Source: Candidatus Eisenbacteria bacterium (GTDB lineage: Bacteria > Eisenbacteria > RBG-16-71-46 > JACRLI01). From it: a DNA stretch of 64,000 nucleotides. The notes below the pieces were generated by a model, which was not told where the DNA came from, did no database searches, and saw only the letters and a list, made by a program, of their open reading frames with translations. The position numbers and the translations under genes are program-made. Where the stretch lies: NCBI GenBank assembly GCA_016235265.1, contig JACRLI010000019.1, forward strand, positions 62,001-126,000. Reading direction: 5' to 3'. Of the stretch, positions 36,662 through 45,300 are shown one piece after another; position 1 is the stretch's first letter; every line of letters begins with the position of its first letter.

Positions 36662-37759
36662 GTGAAGATCGCCATGATCGGCCAGAAGGGCGTGCCCGCC
36701 ACTTACGGGGGCGTGGAGCGTCACGTGGAGGAGCTCTCCCGGCGGCTGGTGCAGCGTGGCCACGAGATCTCGGTGTACTCGCGCATGTACTACACCGCGG
36801 TGCGCGGGCGGCACCACGGGGTGCGGATCCTGAGGCTCCCCAGCGTGAACACCAAGCACCTGGACGCCGCCACGCACTGCCTGATCTCCACCGTGGACTC
36901 GCTGTTCCGCAACTTCGACGTGGTCCACTTCCACGCCCTGGGCCCCTCGCTGCTGTCGTTCCTGCCGCGCCTGCGGGGAACCGGCACGGTGGTCACGGTG
37001 CACGGGCTGGACTGGCAGCGGGAGAAGTGGGGGCCGCCGGTGCGGTGGTTCCTGCGCCAGTGCGAGTACCCGGCGGTGGCCTTCCCGGACCGGACCATCG
37101 TGGTGTCGCGGGACCTGCAGAAGCACTTCAAGGAGCGCTTCCGCCGGCAGACCACCGTGATCCCCAACGGGACCAACGTGCCGGTGCCGCGGCCGGCGTC
37201 CAAGATCCTCAAGTTCGGGCTCGAGCCGGACAAGTACGTGCTGTTCGTGGGGCGCCTGGTGCCGGAGAAGGGGGTCCACCTGCTGGTGGAGGCCTTCCGC
37301 CGCATCCCCGGGGACATGAAGCTGGCCATCGCCGGAGGTTCAAGTTTCTCAGAGGATTACGTCAGTAAGCTGATGGAATACCGCAGCGACCGGATCTTGT
37401 TGCTGGATTATGTGTTCGGGGATGTGCTCGAGGAACTATGGAGCAACGCCCATTTTGTGGTACAACCATCCACGATGGAGGGCCTCTCGATCTCGCTGAT
37501 CGAGGCCATGAGTTACGGCAAGTGCGTCCTCACCAGCGACATCCCGGCCAACATGGAGGTGGTCGAGGACTGCGCGGTTCCCTTCCAGAGCAACAACGTC
37601 GAAGACCTCGAAGGCAAGCTGAGGCACCTCCTCGGGCACCCCGAAGTGGTCCATTCGTTCGAGGAGAAGTGCAGGACTCACGTGGTCAACCGGTTCTCCT
37701 GGGACCGGATCGTGGACCAGACGGAGTCGTTGTACCGGGAAGTCGCCCGGCGGCGCTAG
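36662..37759 (+). CDS. Glycosyltransferase family 4 (RfaB/mannosyltransferase-like)
   Basis: A 365-residue GT-B enzyme: VKIAMIGQKGVPATYGGVER is the N-terminus of a widespread surface-polysaccharide transferase group. TVVTVHGLDWQREKWGPP and TTVIPNGTNVPV follow, with FVGRLVPEKGVHLLVEAF in the donor lobe and PSTMEGLSISLIEAMSYG as the donor motif. The start is GTG with GGAGAGG upstream. The stretch from about 37330 to 37470 has lower GC than its neighbours. The gene ends 27 bases before a GDP-mannose pyrophosphorylase gene. Confidence 0.86.
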   Translation: MKIAMIGQKGVPATYGGVERHVEELSRRLVQRGHEISVYSRMYYTAVRGRHHGVRILRLPSVNTKHLDAATHCLISTVDSLFRNFDVVHFHALGPSLLSFLPRLRGTGTVVTVHGLDWQREKWGPPVRWFLRQCEYPAVAFPDRTIVVSRDLQKHFKERFRRQTTVIPNGTNVPVPRPASKILKFGLEPDKYVLFVGRLVPEKGVHLLVEAFRRIPGDMKLAIAGGSSFSEDYVSKLMEYRSDRILLLDYVFGDVLEELWSNAHFVVQPSTMEGLSISLIEAMSYGKCVLTSDIPANMEVVEDCAVPFQSNNVEDLEGKLRHLLGHPEVVHSFEEKCRTHVVNRFSWDRIVDQTESLYREVARRR

Positions 37760-37786
37760 AGCCGCGGGACACCAAGGGGATCATCC

Positions 37787-38860
37787 ATGCGTTACGCGGT
37801 TCTTCTGGCGGGGGGCAAGGGGGAGCGTCTCTGGCCCTTCAGCCGGGAAGCACATCCCAAGCAGTTCCTCGAGCTCCTCGGCCCGCACAGCATGCTCTCC
37901 GAGACCTGGGAGCGCGTGAAGCCGGTGGTGGGGCCGAAGCGGGCCATGGTGGTCACCTCGGAGCCGCTGGCCAAGCAGGCGGCCCGCCAGATGAAGGGCC
38001 TGCCGCCCGGCCGCGTCATCGCCGAGCCGGAGGGCAAGAACACCGCCCCGGCCGTGGCCCTGGCCGCGGCGCTGATCTCGCAGGAGGACCCCGAGGCGGT
38101 GATGCTGGTGCTGCCGGCCGACCACTCGGTGGAGCCGGTGGCGCAGTTCCGCAACGACCTGAAGCTGGCCTTCGAGGTGGCGGAGTCCACCGACGTGCTG
38201 GTCACCTTCGGGGTGCGACCCAGCCGCGCCGAGACCGGTTACGGCTACCTGGAGCGCGGCGAGCCCTTTCCCAGCTTCGAGAGCGGCCGGGTGTACCAGG
38301 TGAACTCGTTCCGCGAAAAGCCCGACCCGCGCACCGCCTCGGACTACCTGCGCCAGGGCCGCTTCTACTGGAACGCGGGCATCTTCGCGTGGCGCGCCGA
38401 CGTGATCCTGGACGAGCTGGAGCGGTACCGGCCGGCCATGGTGCAGGCCGCCCGCCGCGTGGCCGGCGCGGCGAAGAAGGACTTCCCGCGCGCGCTGCGC
38501 TCCTACTACTCGCGCGTGGAGCGCATCTCGATCGACTACGCGGTGATGGAGAAGAGCACCCGGGTGGCGATGGTGGAGGCGGGATTCAACTGGGACGACC
38601 TCGGCTCGCACCTGGCGTGGGAGCGGCTGCTCAAGCGCGACCGGGCCGGCAACACCTACCGTGGCGAGGCCGTGGCGCTGGAGACCGAGAGCTGTGTGCT
38701 CATGTCCGACGACGGCCTGGTGGCCGCCCTCGGGGTCCAGAACATCGTGGTAATCCGCACCAAGGACGCGACCCTGGTGTGCGCCAAGGACCGGGCCGAC
38801 GAGGTGCGGGCCCTGGTGGCGCGCATGGCCACGGAGAAGCGCTTCAAGAAGTATCTCTGA
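37787..38860 (+). CDS. manC: Mannose-1-phosphate guanylyltransferase
   Basis: A 357-residue enzyme that makes GDP-mannose from mannose-1-phosphate and GTP. It has the pyrophosphorylase loop LLAGGKGERLWPFSRE, then HPKQFLELL, EPEGKNTAPAV, LPADHSV and the sugar-binding ETGYGYLERG. FYWNAGIFAWRAD and FNWDDLGS complete the family pattern. It lacks the C-terminal phosphomannose-isomerase domain of bifunctional AlgA/ManC. Its product would feed the AlgD-like dehydrogenase at 28947. The stop overlaps the next gene by one base (TGATG). Confidence 0.92.
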   Translation: MRYAVLLAGGKGERLWPFSREAHPKQFLELLGPHSMLSETWERVKPVVGPKRAMVVTSEPLAKQAARQMKGLPPGRVIAEPEGKNTAPAVALAAALISQEDPEAVMLVLPADHSVEPVAQFRNDLKLAFEVAESTDVLVTFGVRPSRAETGYGYLERGEPFPSFESGRVYQVNSFREKPDPRTASDYLRQGRFYWNAGIFAWRADVILDELERYRPAMVQAARRVAGAAKKDFPRALRSYYSRVERISIDYAVMEKSTRVAMVEAGFNWDDLGSHLAWERLLKRDRAGNTYRGEAVALETESCVLMSDDGLVAALGVQNIVVIRTKDATLVCAKDRADEVRALVARMATEKRFKKYL

Positions 38861-39534
38861 TGTCCTCGCGCGGCCGGGTGTGCGGGGGAGCGGGAGGGGC
38901 GGCGCTGCCGGCCGCCCTGGTGCTGCTGTCCGCCCTGACCCTGTTCTTCGCGGCCGGCTGCACCCGCGCGCCGCGCCCGGCAGCCGCCATCACCGCCGCG
39001 CCGGTCTTCCCGATCACCGGGGACACATCCGAAGTGCTCGCCACCATCCCCGATCCGGCCACCCGGCCCCGCCCCGCGGCGCCCCTGGAACCGGAATCCG
39101 GCGACGCGACGGAACTGTCCGCGGACCCGGCCCCCGAAAGCCCGGAACTCCCGGACTCGGCCGTCTCGCCGAACGGGCAGGGGTCCGACGTCCGGCCCGA
39201 CGCCCGGCCCGACGCGCCGGGGACTCCCAGCGGCCACGCCTCTGCGCCCTCCAGCGCTCCCGCCCCGCCGGAGGGCCAGGGAACGCTGTGGGTGGTGCAG
39301 GTGTTCGCCGGCGGCGACCGCGCCGCTGCCTACCGCGAGGCCCAGCGGGCCGCGCGGGAGCTCAAGCTCGGGGACGACGAAATGACGATGTCCCAGGACG
39401 GCCGCATGTGGAAGGTGCGCATCGGCTCCCCCGGCCCGCGCGAGCCCGCGCAGGCGCTCCTCGAGCGTGCGCGGCGCGCATTCCCCCGGGCTTTCCTGCT
39501 GCCGCTGCCCCCGGGCGGGGGGGATTTCCGGTGA
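38860..39534 (+). CDS. Lipoprotein with C-terminal SPOR-like domain
   Basis: A 224-residue protein. A signal sequence ends in a lipobox-like ALTLFFAAGC, placing the lipidated Cys at residue 34. Residues 35-140 are a Pro/Ala/Asp-rich, probably disordered tether. Residues 143-222 form a SPOR-like fold beginning WVVQVFAGGDRAAAYREAQR and including MWKVRIGSPG. SPOR domains bind denuded peptidoglycan. Context suggests an envelope protein linked to glycan export or cell-wall localisation. It overlaps the manC stop by one base. Confidence 0.7.
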   Translation: MSSRGRVCGGAGGAALPAALVLLSALTLFFAAGCTRAPRPAAAITAAPVFPITGDTSEVLATIPDPATRPRPAAPLEPESGDATELSADPAPESPELPDSAVSPNGQGSDVRPDARPDAPGTPSGHASAPSSAPAPPEGQGTLWVVQVFAGGDRAAAYREAQRAARELKLGDDEMTMSQDGRMWKVRIGSPGPREPAQALLERARRAFPRAFLLPLPPGGGDFR

Positions 39535-39571
39535 CGCCCGCGGCCGCGCCGCGGTGCGCCGGGTCCCGCCG

Positions 39572-40795
39572 ATGAGCCGCCCCGCGCTGGTGCTGTGCGA
39601 GGACGCGCACGCGCGCACGTTCCACCCGCTCACCGACACCCGGCCGGTGTTCGAACTGCGCGCCGGCATCTTCTCGGCCCGCGAGCGCCTCGCGCGCGCC
39701 TTCCCGGACCACGCGCTCACGGTCCTGGCGCGGCCCGGAGTGGGCGCGGCCTTCGCCGCGACCTCCGGGCTCGCGTGCGGATGGATCCACGTGCCCGACG
39801 GCGCGGTGCTGGTAAACGGTCGGATCCTCGGTGGCAACGAGTGGCATGCGGTCCTGGGGCAGTTGCGGCCCGGGCAGGCCGCCACCGTGGAAGGCGAGGT
39901 GGCGGCGGCGCGGATACCCCCGAAGATGCGGGAGCGCTGCGTCGCCGCCGGTGTCCCCTGGCCCGCGGAGTTGCTGGCGGAGCTGGAGGCCGTGCCGGCT
40001 GCGGGAGAGTGGTTGCGCCACCCGTGGGACCTGGTGTCCCGCAACCCGGATTGGATCGCGCGCGACGCCGCTGCGTTCGCGCTGGGCAGCCACGCCGGGA
40101 CGGTGGCGGCGGGCGCGCACCTGGAGCGGGGGGACCGCATCCACCTCGCGGCCGGCTCGAAGGTGGAACCGGGCTGCTTCCTGGATGCCACCGGCGGACC
40201 CATCGTGCTCGCCGCGGGGGCGTGGGCGCAGAGTCACACGCGCATCGAGGGGCCCTGCTACGTGGGGCCCAACACCCAGCTGCTGGGCGGTCGGATCGGC
40301 GAGGGCACCTCGCTGGGGCCGGAGTGCCGCATCGCGGGCGAGATCGAGGAGAGCGTGGTGCAGGGCTACTCCAACAAGCGCCACCACGGGTTCGTGGGGC
40401 ACAGCTACCTGGGTGAGTGGGTGAACCTGGGCGCGCTGACCACCACCAGCGACCTCAAGAACAACTACGGCCCGGTGCGCATGTGGCACGACGGGGCCAT
40501 GAAGGACACCGGGCTGATGAAGCTGGGCTCCCTGGTGGGCGACCACTCCAAGACCGCCATCGGCACGCTGCTGGGCACGGGCACCGTGGTGGGCGTGATG
40601 TCGAACGTGTTCCGGGTGAGCCCGCCCTCGCGCGTGGGCTCCTTCCGCTGGGTGGGCGCCTCGTCCGAAGAGGCCCACCGCTGGGACAAGGCCCGCGCGC
40701 TCCTGGCCACCGTGATGTCCCGCCGCGGCCTGCGGCCGTCCCCGGAAACCGTGGCCCTGTACGAGGCGCTGGCCGGGGAGGCCGGGGCCATTTGA
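39572..40795 (+). CDS. GlmU-like sugar nucleotidyltransferase/left-handed beta-helix acyltransferase
   Basis: A 407-residue protein. The N-terminal half (VLCEDAHARTFHPLTDTRPV, LVNGRILGG) is a diverged nucleotidyltransferase fold. Residues about 190-360 carry hexapeptide repeats of the left-handed beta-helix type, including HTRIEGPCYVGPNTQLLGG and VGDHSKTAIGTLLGTGTVVG. This matches the putative sugar-nucleotidyl transferase family related to GlmU. The GlmU signature for pyrophosphorylase activity (GGxGTRM) is absent, so only the acyltransferase-like half may be active. ATG 39572 lies 37 bases after the preceding stop. Confidence 0.75.
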   Translation: MSRPALVLCEDAHARTFHPLTDTRPVFELRAGIFSARERLARAFPDHALTVLARPGVGAAFAATSGLACGWIHVPDGAVLVNGRILGGNEWHAVLGQLRPGQAATVEGEVAAARIPPKMRERCVAAGVPWPAELLAELEAVPAAGEWLRHPWDLVSRNPDWIARDAAAFALGSHAGTVAAGAHLERGDRIHLAAGSKVEPGCFLDATGGPIVLAAGAWAQSHTRIEGPCYVGPNTQLLGGRIGEGTSLGPECRIAGEIEESVVQGYSNKRHHGFVGHSYLGEWVNLGALTTTSDLKNNYGPVRMWHDGAMKDTGLMKLGSLVGDHSKTAIGTLLGTGTVVGVMSNVFRVSPPSRVGSFRWVGASSEEAHRWDKARALLATVMSRRGLRPSPETVALYEALAGEAGAI

Positions 40796-40834
40796 CACGC
40801 GGGCCCGCGGGGCCCCAATATCGAATGTCCGCCC

Positions 40835-40894
40835 GTCCCGGGCCGGGGTGCGGCCCCGCCCCGGGACGCGCCGCCCGCCAGGCGGCGTCCCGGG
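40835..40894 (+). promoter_or_regulatory. Alternative hairpins in the galT leader
   Basis: GTCCCGGG occurs at 40835-40842 and again at 40887-40894, flanking one CCCGGGAC at 40860-40867. The middle copy can pair with either flank. The upstream hairpin also has GGGG/CCCC inside (40845-40848 with 40854-40857). The downstream hairpin also has GCCGCC/GGCGGC (40870-40875 with 40881-40886). The latter ends 24 bases before the galT start. A switch is possible, but high GC makes such pairing less surprising. Confidence 0.35.
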
Positions 40895-40918
40895 ACACTC
40901 CTGGAGGATCCAAACCGC

Positions 40919-41938
40919 ATGCCTGAGCTTCGGAAGGACCCGGTCATCGGCCGGTGGGTGATCATCTCCACCGAACGGGGGAAGCGGCCCAGCGACTTCG
41001 GCGGGCAGCCCCCCAAGCGCCGCCAGGCGTTCTGCCCGTTCTGCCCCGGCAACGAGGACAAGACGCCGCCGGAGGTGCTGGCATTCCGCGAGAACGGCTC
41101 CGCGGCCAACACCCCGGGCTGGAAAGTGCGCGTCGTGCCCAACAAGTTCCCGGCCCTGCAGATCGAGGGCAGCCTGAACCGCCGGGGCGAGGGGCTGTAC
41201 GACAAGATGAACGGCATCGGGGCGCACGAGGTGTTCATCGAGACCACCGACCACGACCAGGACATGGCCGAGATGGACGTGGAGCACATCGAGTCCATCC
41301 TGTACGCCTACCGCGAGCGCATCCTGGACCTCAAGAAGGACACCCGCTTCCGCTACCTGCTGCTGTTCAAGAATCACGGGGAGGAGGCGGGGGCGTCGCT
41401 GGAGCACTCGCACACCCAGCTGATCGCCACCCCCATCGTGCCCAAGCGCGTGATGGAGGAGCTGGAGGGCTCCCGCAAGTACTTCGAGCTGAAGGAGCGC
41501 TGCATCTTCTGCGACATGGTGGACCAGGAGCTGGGCGCCGGCAGCCGCCTGGTGTCCCAGAACTCCGAGTTCGTGTCGTTCGAGTTCTTCGCTTCGCGAT
41601 TCCCGTTCGAGACCTGGGTGCTGCCCCGCGACCACGGCACGTCCTTCGAGCACATGCCGGTGGAGCGCCTCCGCGGGCTCGCCGAGGTGCTCAAGGACAC
41701 GCTGCTCAGGCTCAAGCGGGCGCTCAACGCGCCGCCGTACAATTTCCTGTTCCACACCGGGCCGATGCACGAGCCGCACCTCGACCACTTCCACTGGCAC
41801 ATCGAGATCCTGCCCAAGCTCACCAAGGTGGCCGGATTCGAATGGGGCAGTGGTTTCTACATCAACCCCACGCCGCCGGAGGATGCAGCGGCGTACCTGA
41901 GACAGATGGAGATCCATGCCACCCAGGAAACCCGCTAG
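40919..41938 (+). CDS. galT: Galactose-1-phosphate uridylyltransferase
   Basis: A 339-residue HIT-superfamily enzyme that swaps UMP between UDP-glucose and galactose-1-phosphate. Zinc cysteines are in FCPFCPGNED (Cys39, Cys42) and a second pair in CIFCDMV. The active-site motif is EHSHTQL, giving His165 as the likely uridylylated residue (classical HPH is HSH here). HFHWHIEILPKL near residue 290 supplies the C-terminal histidines. GGAGG lies 11 bases before ATG. Its 3' end overlaps the glycogen synthase start by 23 bases, linking sugar-phosphate and glucan metabolism. Confidence 0.92.
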   Translation: MPELRKDPVIGRWVIISTERGKRPSDFGGQPPKRRQAFCPFCPGNEDKTPPEVLAFRENGSAANTPGWKVRVVPNKFPALQIEGSLNRRGEGLYDKMNGIGAHEVFIETTDHDQDMAEMDVEHIESILYAYRERILDLKKDTRFRYLLLFKNHGEEAGASLEHSHTQLIATPIVPKRVMEELEGSRKYFELKERCIFCDMVDQELGAGSRLVSQNSEFVSFEFFASRFPFETWVLPRDHGTSFEHMPVERLRGLAEVLKDTLLRLKRALNAPPYNFLFHTGPMHEPHLDHFHWHIEILPKLTKVAGFEWGSGFYINPTPPEDAAAYLRQMEIHATQETR

Positions 41939-43637
41939 CAGGAGCGCCACGGAACCGGCGCCGGCCGGCGGGCGCGCGCGCACCGGCGCACGCGCCACCG
42001 CCCGGACCTCCGGAGGCGCCCGCAAGACCAACGGCTCCACCCCCGCGCGCCGCGCGGGCGGATCGCGTCGCAGCGCACTCGAGGCCCCGGCCCGCAGGGC
42101 GCCCCAGAAGGGCAAGCTCAAGGTGGTGATGGTGTCGGCGGAGATGGTGCCGCTGGCCAAGGTGGGCGGGCTGGCCGACGTGATCGGCTCGCTGTCGCAG
42201 GTGATGAGCAAGGCCGGGCACCGCACGCTGGTGCTCATGCCCCACTACCGGAAGCTCACGCTCCCGCCAGGTTTCGAGCTGGGCCGGCCGATCAGCTTCC
42301 CGGTGCTCATGGACCGGGGCCCCGAGACCGCCACGTTCACCCCGGTGCACTGGAACCACCTGGCCTGCGAAGTCTACCTGGTGGGCGGGGGCGGATACTT
42401 CGATCGCGACGGGATCTACCTCGATCCCGCGACGGGCCTCGACTACCCCGACAACGCGCGCCGCTTCATCTTCTTCCAGAAGGCGGTGCTCGAGGGGCTG
42501 AAGACGATCGACTTCCGGCCCGACGTGCTGCACCTCAACGACTACCAGACGGGCCTCATCCCGGCGTACCTGAAGCTCTACTACGCCGAGGACTCCTACT
42601 ACAAGACGTGCGCCACGGTGTACTCGATCCACAACCTCGGCTACCAGGGCCTGTACCCGCCCGAGGCGGTGCGCGAGGCGGGCATCCCGGAGAGCCTGTT
42701 CTACCCGGCCAGCCCGTTCGAGTTCTGGGGCCGCCTCAACTTCATGAAGGCCGGGGTGGTGTACGCCGACCTGGTCACCACGGTCAGCGAGCGCTACGCC
42801 TCCGAGATCACCGAGTCCAACGAGTTCGGCTTCGGGCTCGAAGGGGTGCTCAAGGAACTGGGGGGACGGCTGCGCGGAATCCTCAACGGGATCGACACCT
42901 CGGTGTGGAATCCCCAGACCGACCGCCACATCGCTCAGACGTTCGGGCCCCAGAACCTGCACCTGAAGCGCCGCAACAAGGAGGCGCTGCTCCGGAAGAT
43001 GGGGCTGCCCCCGGGGCGCGCGGACGCCCCGCTGCTGGGGATCATCTCGCGGCTGGCCGACCAGAAGGGCTTCGACCTCATCGAGCAGATTTCCGGCGAC
43101 CTGATGCAGCGGGACCTCTCGCTGGTGGTGCTGGGGGACGGGCAGGAGAAGTACCGCCGGCTCTTCGAGCAGCTGCGCGCCGAGCACCCGCACAAGGTGG
43201 GCTTCGAGTGCGGCTTCAACGACCCGCTGGCGCACCTGATCGAGGCCGGTTCGGACATGTTCCTGATGCCGTCCCGCTACGAGCCGTGCGGCCTGAACCA
43301 GATGTACTCGATGCGCTACGGCACCATCCCGGTGGTGCGCGCGACGGGCGGGCTGGCCGACACCGTGAAGGACTTCGACCCGGTGCGCCGCACCGGAACG
43401 GGATTCTCGTTCGAGGCCTCCACCGGGGAGGCCTTCCACGACGCCATCCGTCGGGCGCTGGACGCCTACGGCGACCCCGACGCCTGGCGCGGCCTGATGC
43501 TCGCGGGCATGAGCCAGGACTTCTCGTGGGCCGCGTCCGCGGGGCGTTACGTCGAGGCCTACGAGCAGGCCCTGGACCTGCGCCGCCGGCAGTCGTTCAC
43601 TTCGTGGCTGACCGGGGTGGTGGAGGTCGGAGTCTAG
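41916..43637 (+). CDS. glgA: Glycogen/starch synthase (GT5) with a basic N-terminal extension
   Basis: A 573-residue synthase that extends alpha-1,4-glucan from ADP- or UDP-glucose. The catalytic part begins near residue 67: VMVSAEMVPLAKVGGLADVI contains the KxGG donor loop (Lys82). Later motifs are YSIHNLGYQG, LNGIDTSVWNP and SRYEPCGLNQMYSMRYGTIP. Residues 1-66 are an Arg/Lys/Ala/Pro/Ser-rich disordered tail not found in ordinary GlgA (about 480 residues). It overlaps galT, so translation is probably coupled. A strong GC hairpin follows the stop. Confidence 0.93.
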   Translation: MPPRKPASRSATEPAPAGGRARTGARATARTSGGARKTNGSTPARRAGGSRRSALEAPARRAPQKGKLKVVMVSAEMVPLAKVGGLADVIGSLSQVMSKAGHRTLVLMPHYRKLTLPPGFELGRPISFPVLMDRGPETATFTPVHWNHLACEVYLVGGGGYFDRDGIYLDPATGLDYPDNARRFIFFQKAVLEGLKTIDFRPDVLHLNDYQTGLIPAYLKLYYAEDSYYKTCATVYSIHNLGYQGLYPPEAVREAGIPESLFYPASPFEFWGRLNFMKAGVVYADLVTTVSERYASEITESNEFGFGLEGVLKELGGRLRGILNGIDTSVWNPQTDRHIAQTFGPQNLHLKRRNKEALLRKMGLPPGRADAPLLGIISRLADQKGFDLIEQISGDLMQRDLSLVVLGDGQEKYRRLFEQLRAEHPHKVGFECGFNDPLAHLIEAGSDMFLMPSRYEPCGLNQMYSMRYGTIPVVRATGGLADTVKDFDPVRRTGTGFSFEASTGEAFHDAIRRALDAYGDPDAWRGLMLAGMSQDFSWAASAGRYVEAYEQALDLRRRQSFTSWLTGVVEVGV

Positions 43638-43647
43638 CGATCCGGCG

Positions 43648-43685
43648 CCCCCGGGCCCGCGCGTCCCGCGCGCTGAGCCCGGGGG
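43648..43685. terminator. Possible bidirectional terminator between glgA and lysC
   Basis: CCCCCGGGC (43648-43656) is the inverted complement of GCCCGGGGG (43677-43685), separated by 20 GC-rich bases. It lies between two convergent genes. No T run follows on either side, so function is uncertain. Confidence 0.35.
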
Positions 43686-43796
43686 AGCAACCGCCGCCAC
43701 GCTGCGGTCGAGGCGGACCGCAGCATCCATGCCGCGGGCAGCAGCATCGGGGGCTTCACGGGCACGCAGTTCCCGGCGCGGCCCCGGGCTTCAGGA

Positions 43797-44942
43797 TCAT
43801 GCGCCGCCTTCGCCTGGAAGCGCCAGCAGGTCCCGGTGCCAGGCGGCGCACAGCGCGGCGCCCCGCCCCGGCCGGACCAGCAGCGAATAGTGCCCGGGGC
43901 CGGCAAAGGACGCCAGCGCCCCGATGCCCTCGGACTCCGCGGTGGCCCGGGCGCGGCGCGCCAGCTGCGCAGCCGGCCCGCCGCTGGTGACCAGCGACGC
44001 CAGGTCCCCGGCGGCCAGCACCCGTGCGCCCTTGGGCCGGGGGGTCCCCTCGGGCGCCTGCGCGAGCACGCGGGCGGGGGCGCCGGCGTCCTGCTGGAGC
44101 AGCAGCAGCTGGTAGCCTTCGAGTTCCTCGCCGCCGCGTCCCGCCGGCAGTTCGAGCCACTCCACGGAGGCGGCGCACGTCACCGCCACGGGCCGGATGC
44201 CTTCCACGGATACCTCCCCGTCAATGCGGGTGCCGGGCCCGTCGTCCCACGACGAGCGCACCACGATGGGAACCGAGAGCGAATAGCCCAGGCACGCGGC
44301 GCGCGGCACGAGCACGCCCGCGCCCAGGCTGGTCAGGGTGAGCGCGCTGCGGTAGTCGAGGTGGGGGATGAGGCGCGCGCCGGGGACATGGCGCGGGTCG
44401 GCGGTCATCACGCCCGGCACGTCGGTGTAGATCTCGCAGCACTCCGCGCCGAGGGACGCCGCCAGCGCCACGGCGGTGGTGTCGGAGCCGCCGCGACCCA
44501 GGGTGGTGACCTCGCGCTCGCGGGACACGCCCTGGAAGCCGGCCACGATGACCACGCGACCCCGCGCAAGTTCCTGGCGAATGCGGTCGCCACGCACCTC
44601 GAGGATGCGCGCGCGCCCGTGCGCGGTGTCGGTGATGATCCCGCTCTGGGAGCCGGTGAACGAGATGGCCTCGATCTGCTCCAGCCGCAGGGCCATGGCC
44701 AGCAGGGCCATCGAGATACGCTCCCCGGTGGTCAGCAGCATGTCCATCTCCCGCCGGGGAGGGTCGGGGTGGATGCGCCGGGCCAGCTCCACCAGCTGGT
44801 CGGTGGTCTCGCCCATGGCGGAAACCACCACCACCAGGTCCTGCCCGGTCCGCCTGGTCCGGGCCACCCGGGCGGCCACCGAGCGGAGGCGCTCCGGGCT
44901 GCCGACGGAGGTTCCCCCGTATTTCTGAATCAGCAGGCTCAT
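43797..44942 (-). CDS. lysC: Aspartate kinase
   Basis: A 381-residue enzyme that phosphorylates aspartate, the first step to Lys, Met, Thr and Ile. It begins [15 protein letters not shown], with the kinase lysine. [37 protein letters not shown] and [17 protein letters not shown] are the remaining kinase signatures. The C-terminal part after residue 255 should hold the two ACT domains but is strongly diverged and slightly short. Feedback control may therefore differ from the norm. ATG 44942 starts exactly at the conserved N-terminus. It is transcribed away from the tRNA gene. Confidence 0.9.
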   Translation of the reverse strand: MSLLIQKYGGTSVGSPERLRSVAARVARTRRTGQDLVVVVSAMGETTDQLVELARRIHPDPPRREMDMLLTTGERISMALLAMALRLEQIEAISFTGSQSGIITDTAHGRARILEVRGDRIRQELARGRVVIVAGFQGVSREREVTTLGRGGSDTTAVALAASLGAECCEIYTDVPGVMTADPRHVPGARLIPHLDYRSALTLTSLGAGVLVPRAACLGYSLSVPIVVRSSWDDGPGTRIDGEVSVEGIRPVAVTCAASVEWLELPAGRGGEELEGYQLLLLQQDAGAPARVLAQAPEGTPRPKGARVLAAGDLASLVTSGGPAAQLARRARATAESEGIGALASFAGPGHYSLLVRPGRGAALCAAWHRDLLALPGEGGA

Positions 44943-45059
44943 GGCCGCCCGAGGATACGGATTCCGCTCTTGGAATTCCAGCTTTCCGTGTGATTTGAGG
45001 GCGGGGATCGCGCGCTCCCGGCGGCTCGCCGGTGGCCCCGAGGGAGCGACCGGCCCCCC

Positions 45060-45089
45060 TTGACACCTTCCCGGGGCTTCCCGTATCTT
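45060..45089 (+). promoter_or_regulatory. tRNA-Gly promoter
   Basis: TTGACA (45060-45065), an 18-base spacer, then TATCTT (45084-45089), 15 bases before the tRNA gene. The -35 box is a perfect consensus match. Confidence 0.7.
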
Positions 45090-45103
45090 TGAGCCTCGAA
45101 CAA

Positions 45104-45180
45104 GCGGAAGTAGCTCAGTCCGGTAGAGCTCCACCTTGCCAAGGTGGCTGTCGCGGGTTCAAATCCCGTCTTCCGCTCCA
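45104..45180 (+). tRNA. tRNA-Gly, anticodon GCC
   Basis: A full cloverleaf can be drawn: acceptor GCGGAAG with CTTCCGC, D arm GCTC/GAGC, anticodon stem CCACC/GGTGG with loop TTGCCAA (anticodon GCC, reading GGC and GGU), and T arm GCGGG/CCCGT with loop TTCAAAT. Discriminator T and an encoded CCA end the gene. It is flanked by its own promoter and terminator. Confidence 0.97.
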
Positions 45181-45191
45181 TCGGAAATCAC

Positions 45192-45222
45192 GGCCCTGGC
45201 GGACTCCGCCAGGGCCTTTTTT
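45192..45222 (+). terminator. Rho-independent terminator after tRNA-Gly
   Basis: A perfect 11-bp stem, GGCCCTGGCGG (45192-45202) with CCGCCAGGGCC (45206-45216), has a three-base loop and is followed by six T residues. It starts 12 bases after the tRNA end. Confidence 0.93.
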
Positions 45223-45300
45223 CACCCTTCTCAGCGCCCGCGCGCCGCGCCTAGACTGACCCGCCACGTCGGGATCGCCTGCGGGCTTGGAGGCCAGCCG

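Noticed and set aside
1..43637. A complete exosortase/PEP-CTERM system
   Set aside because: Only two genes resemble families associated with it. No exosortase gene and no PEP-CTERM tail was seen in the window.
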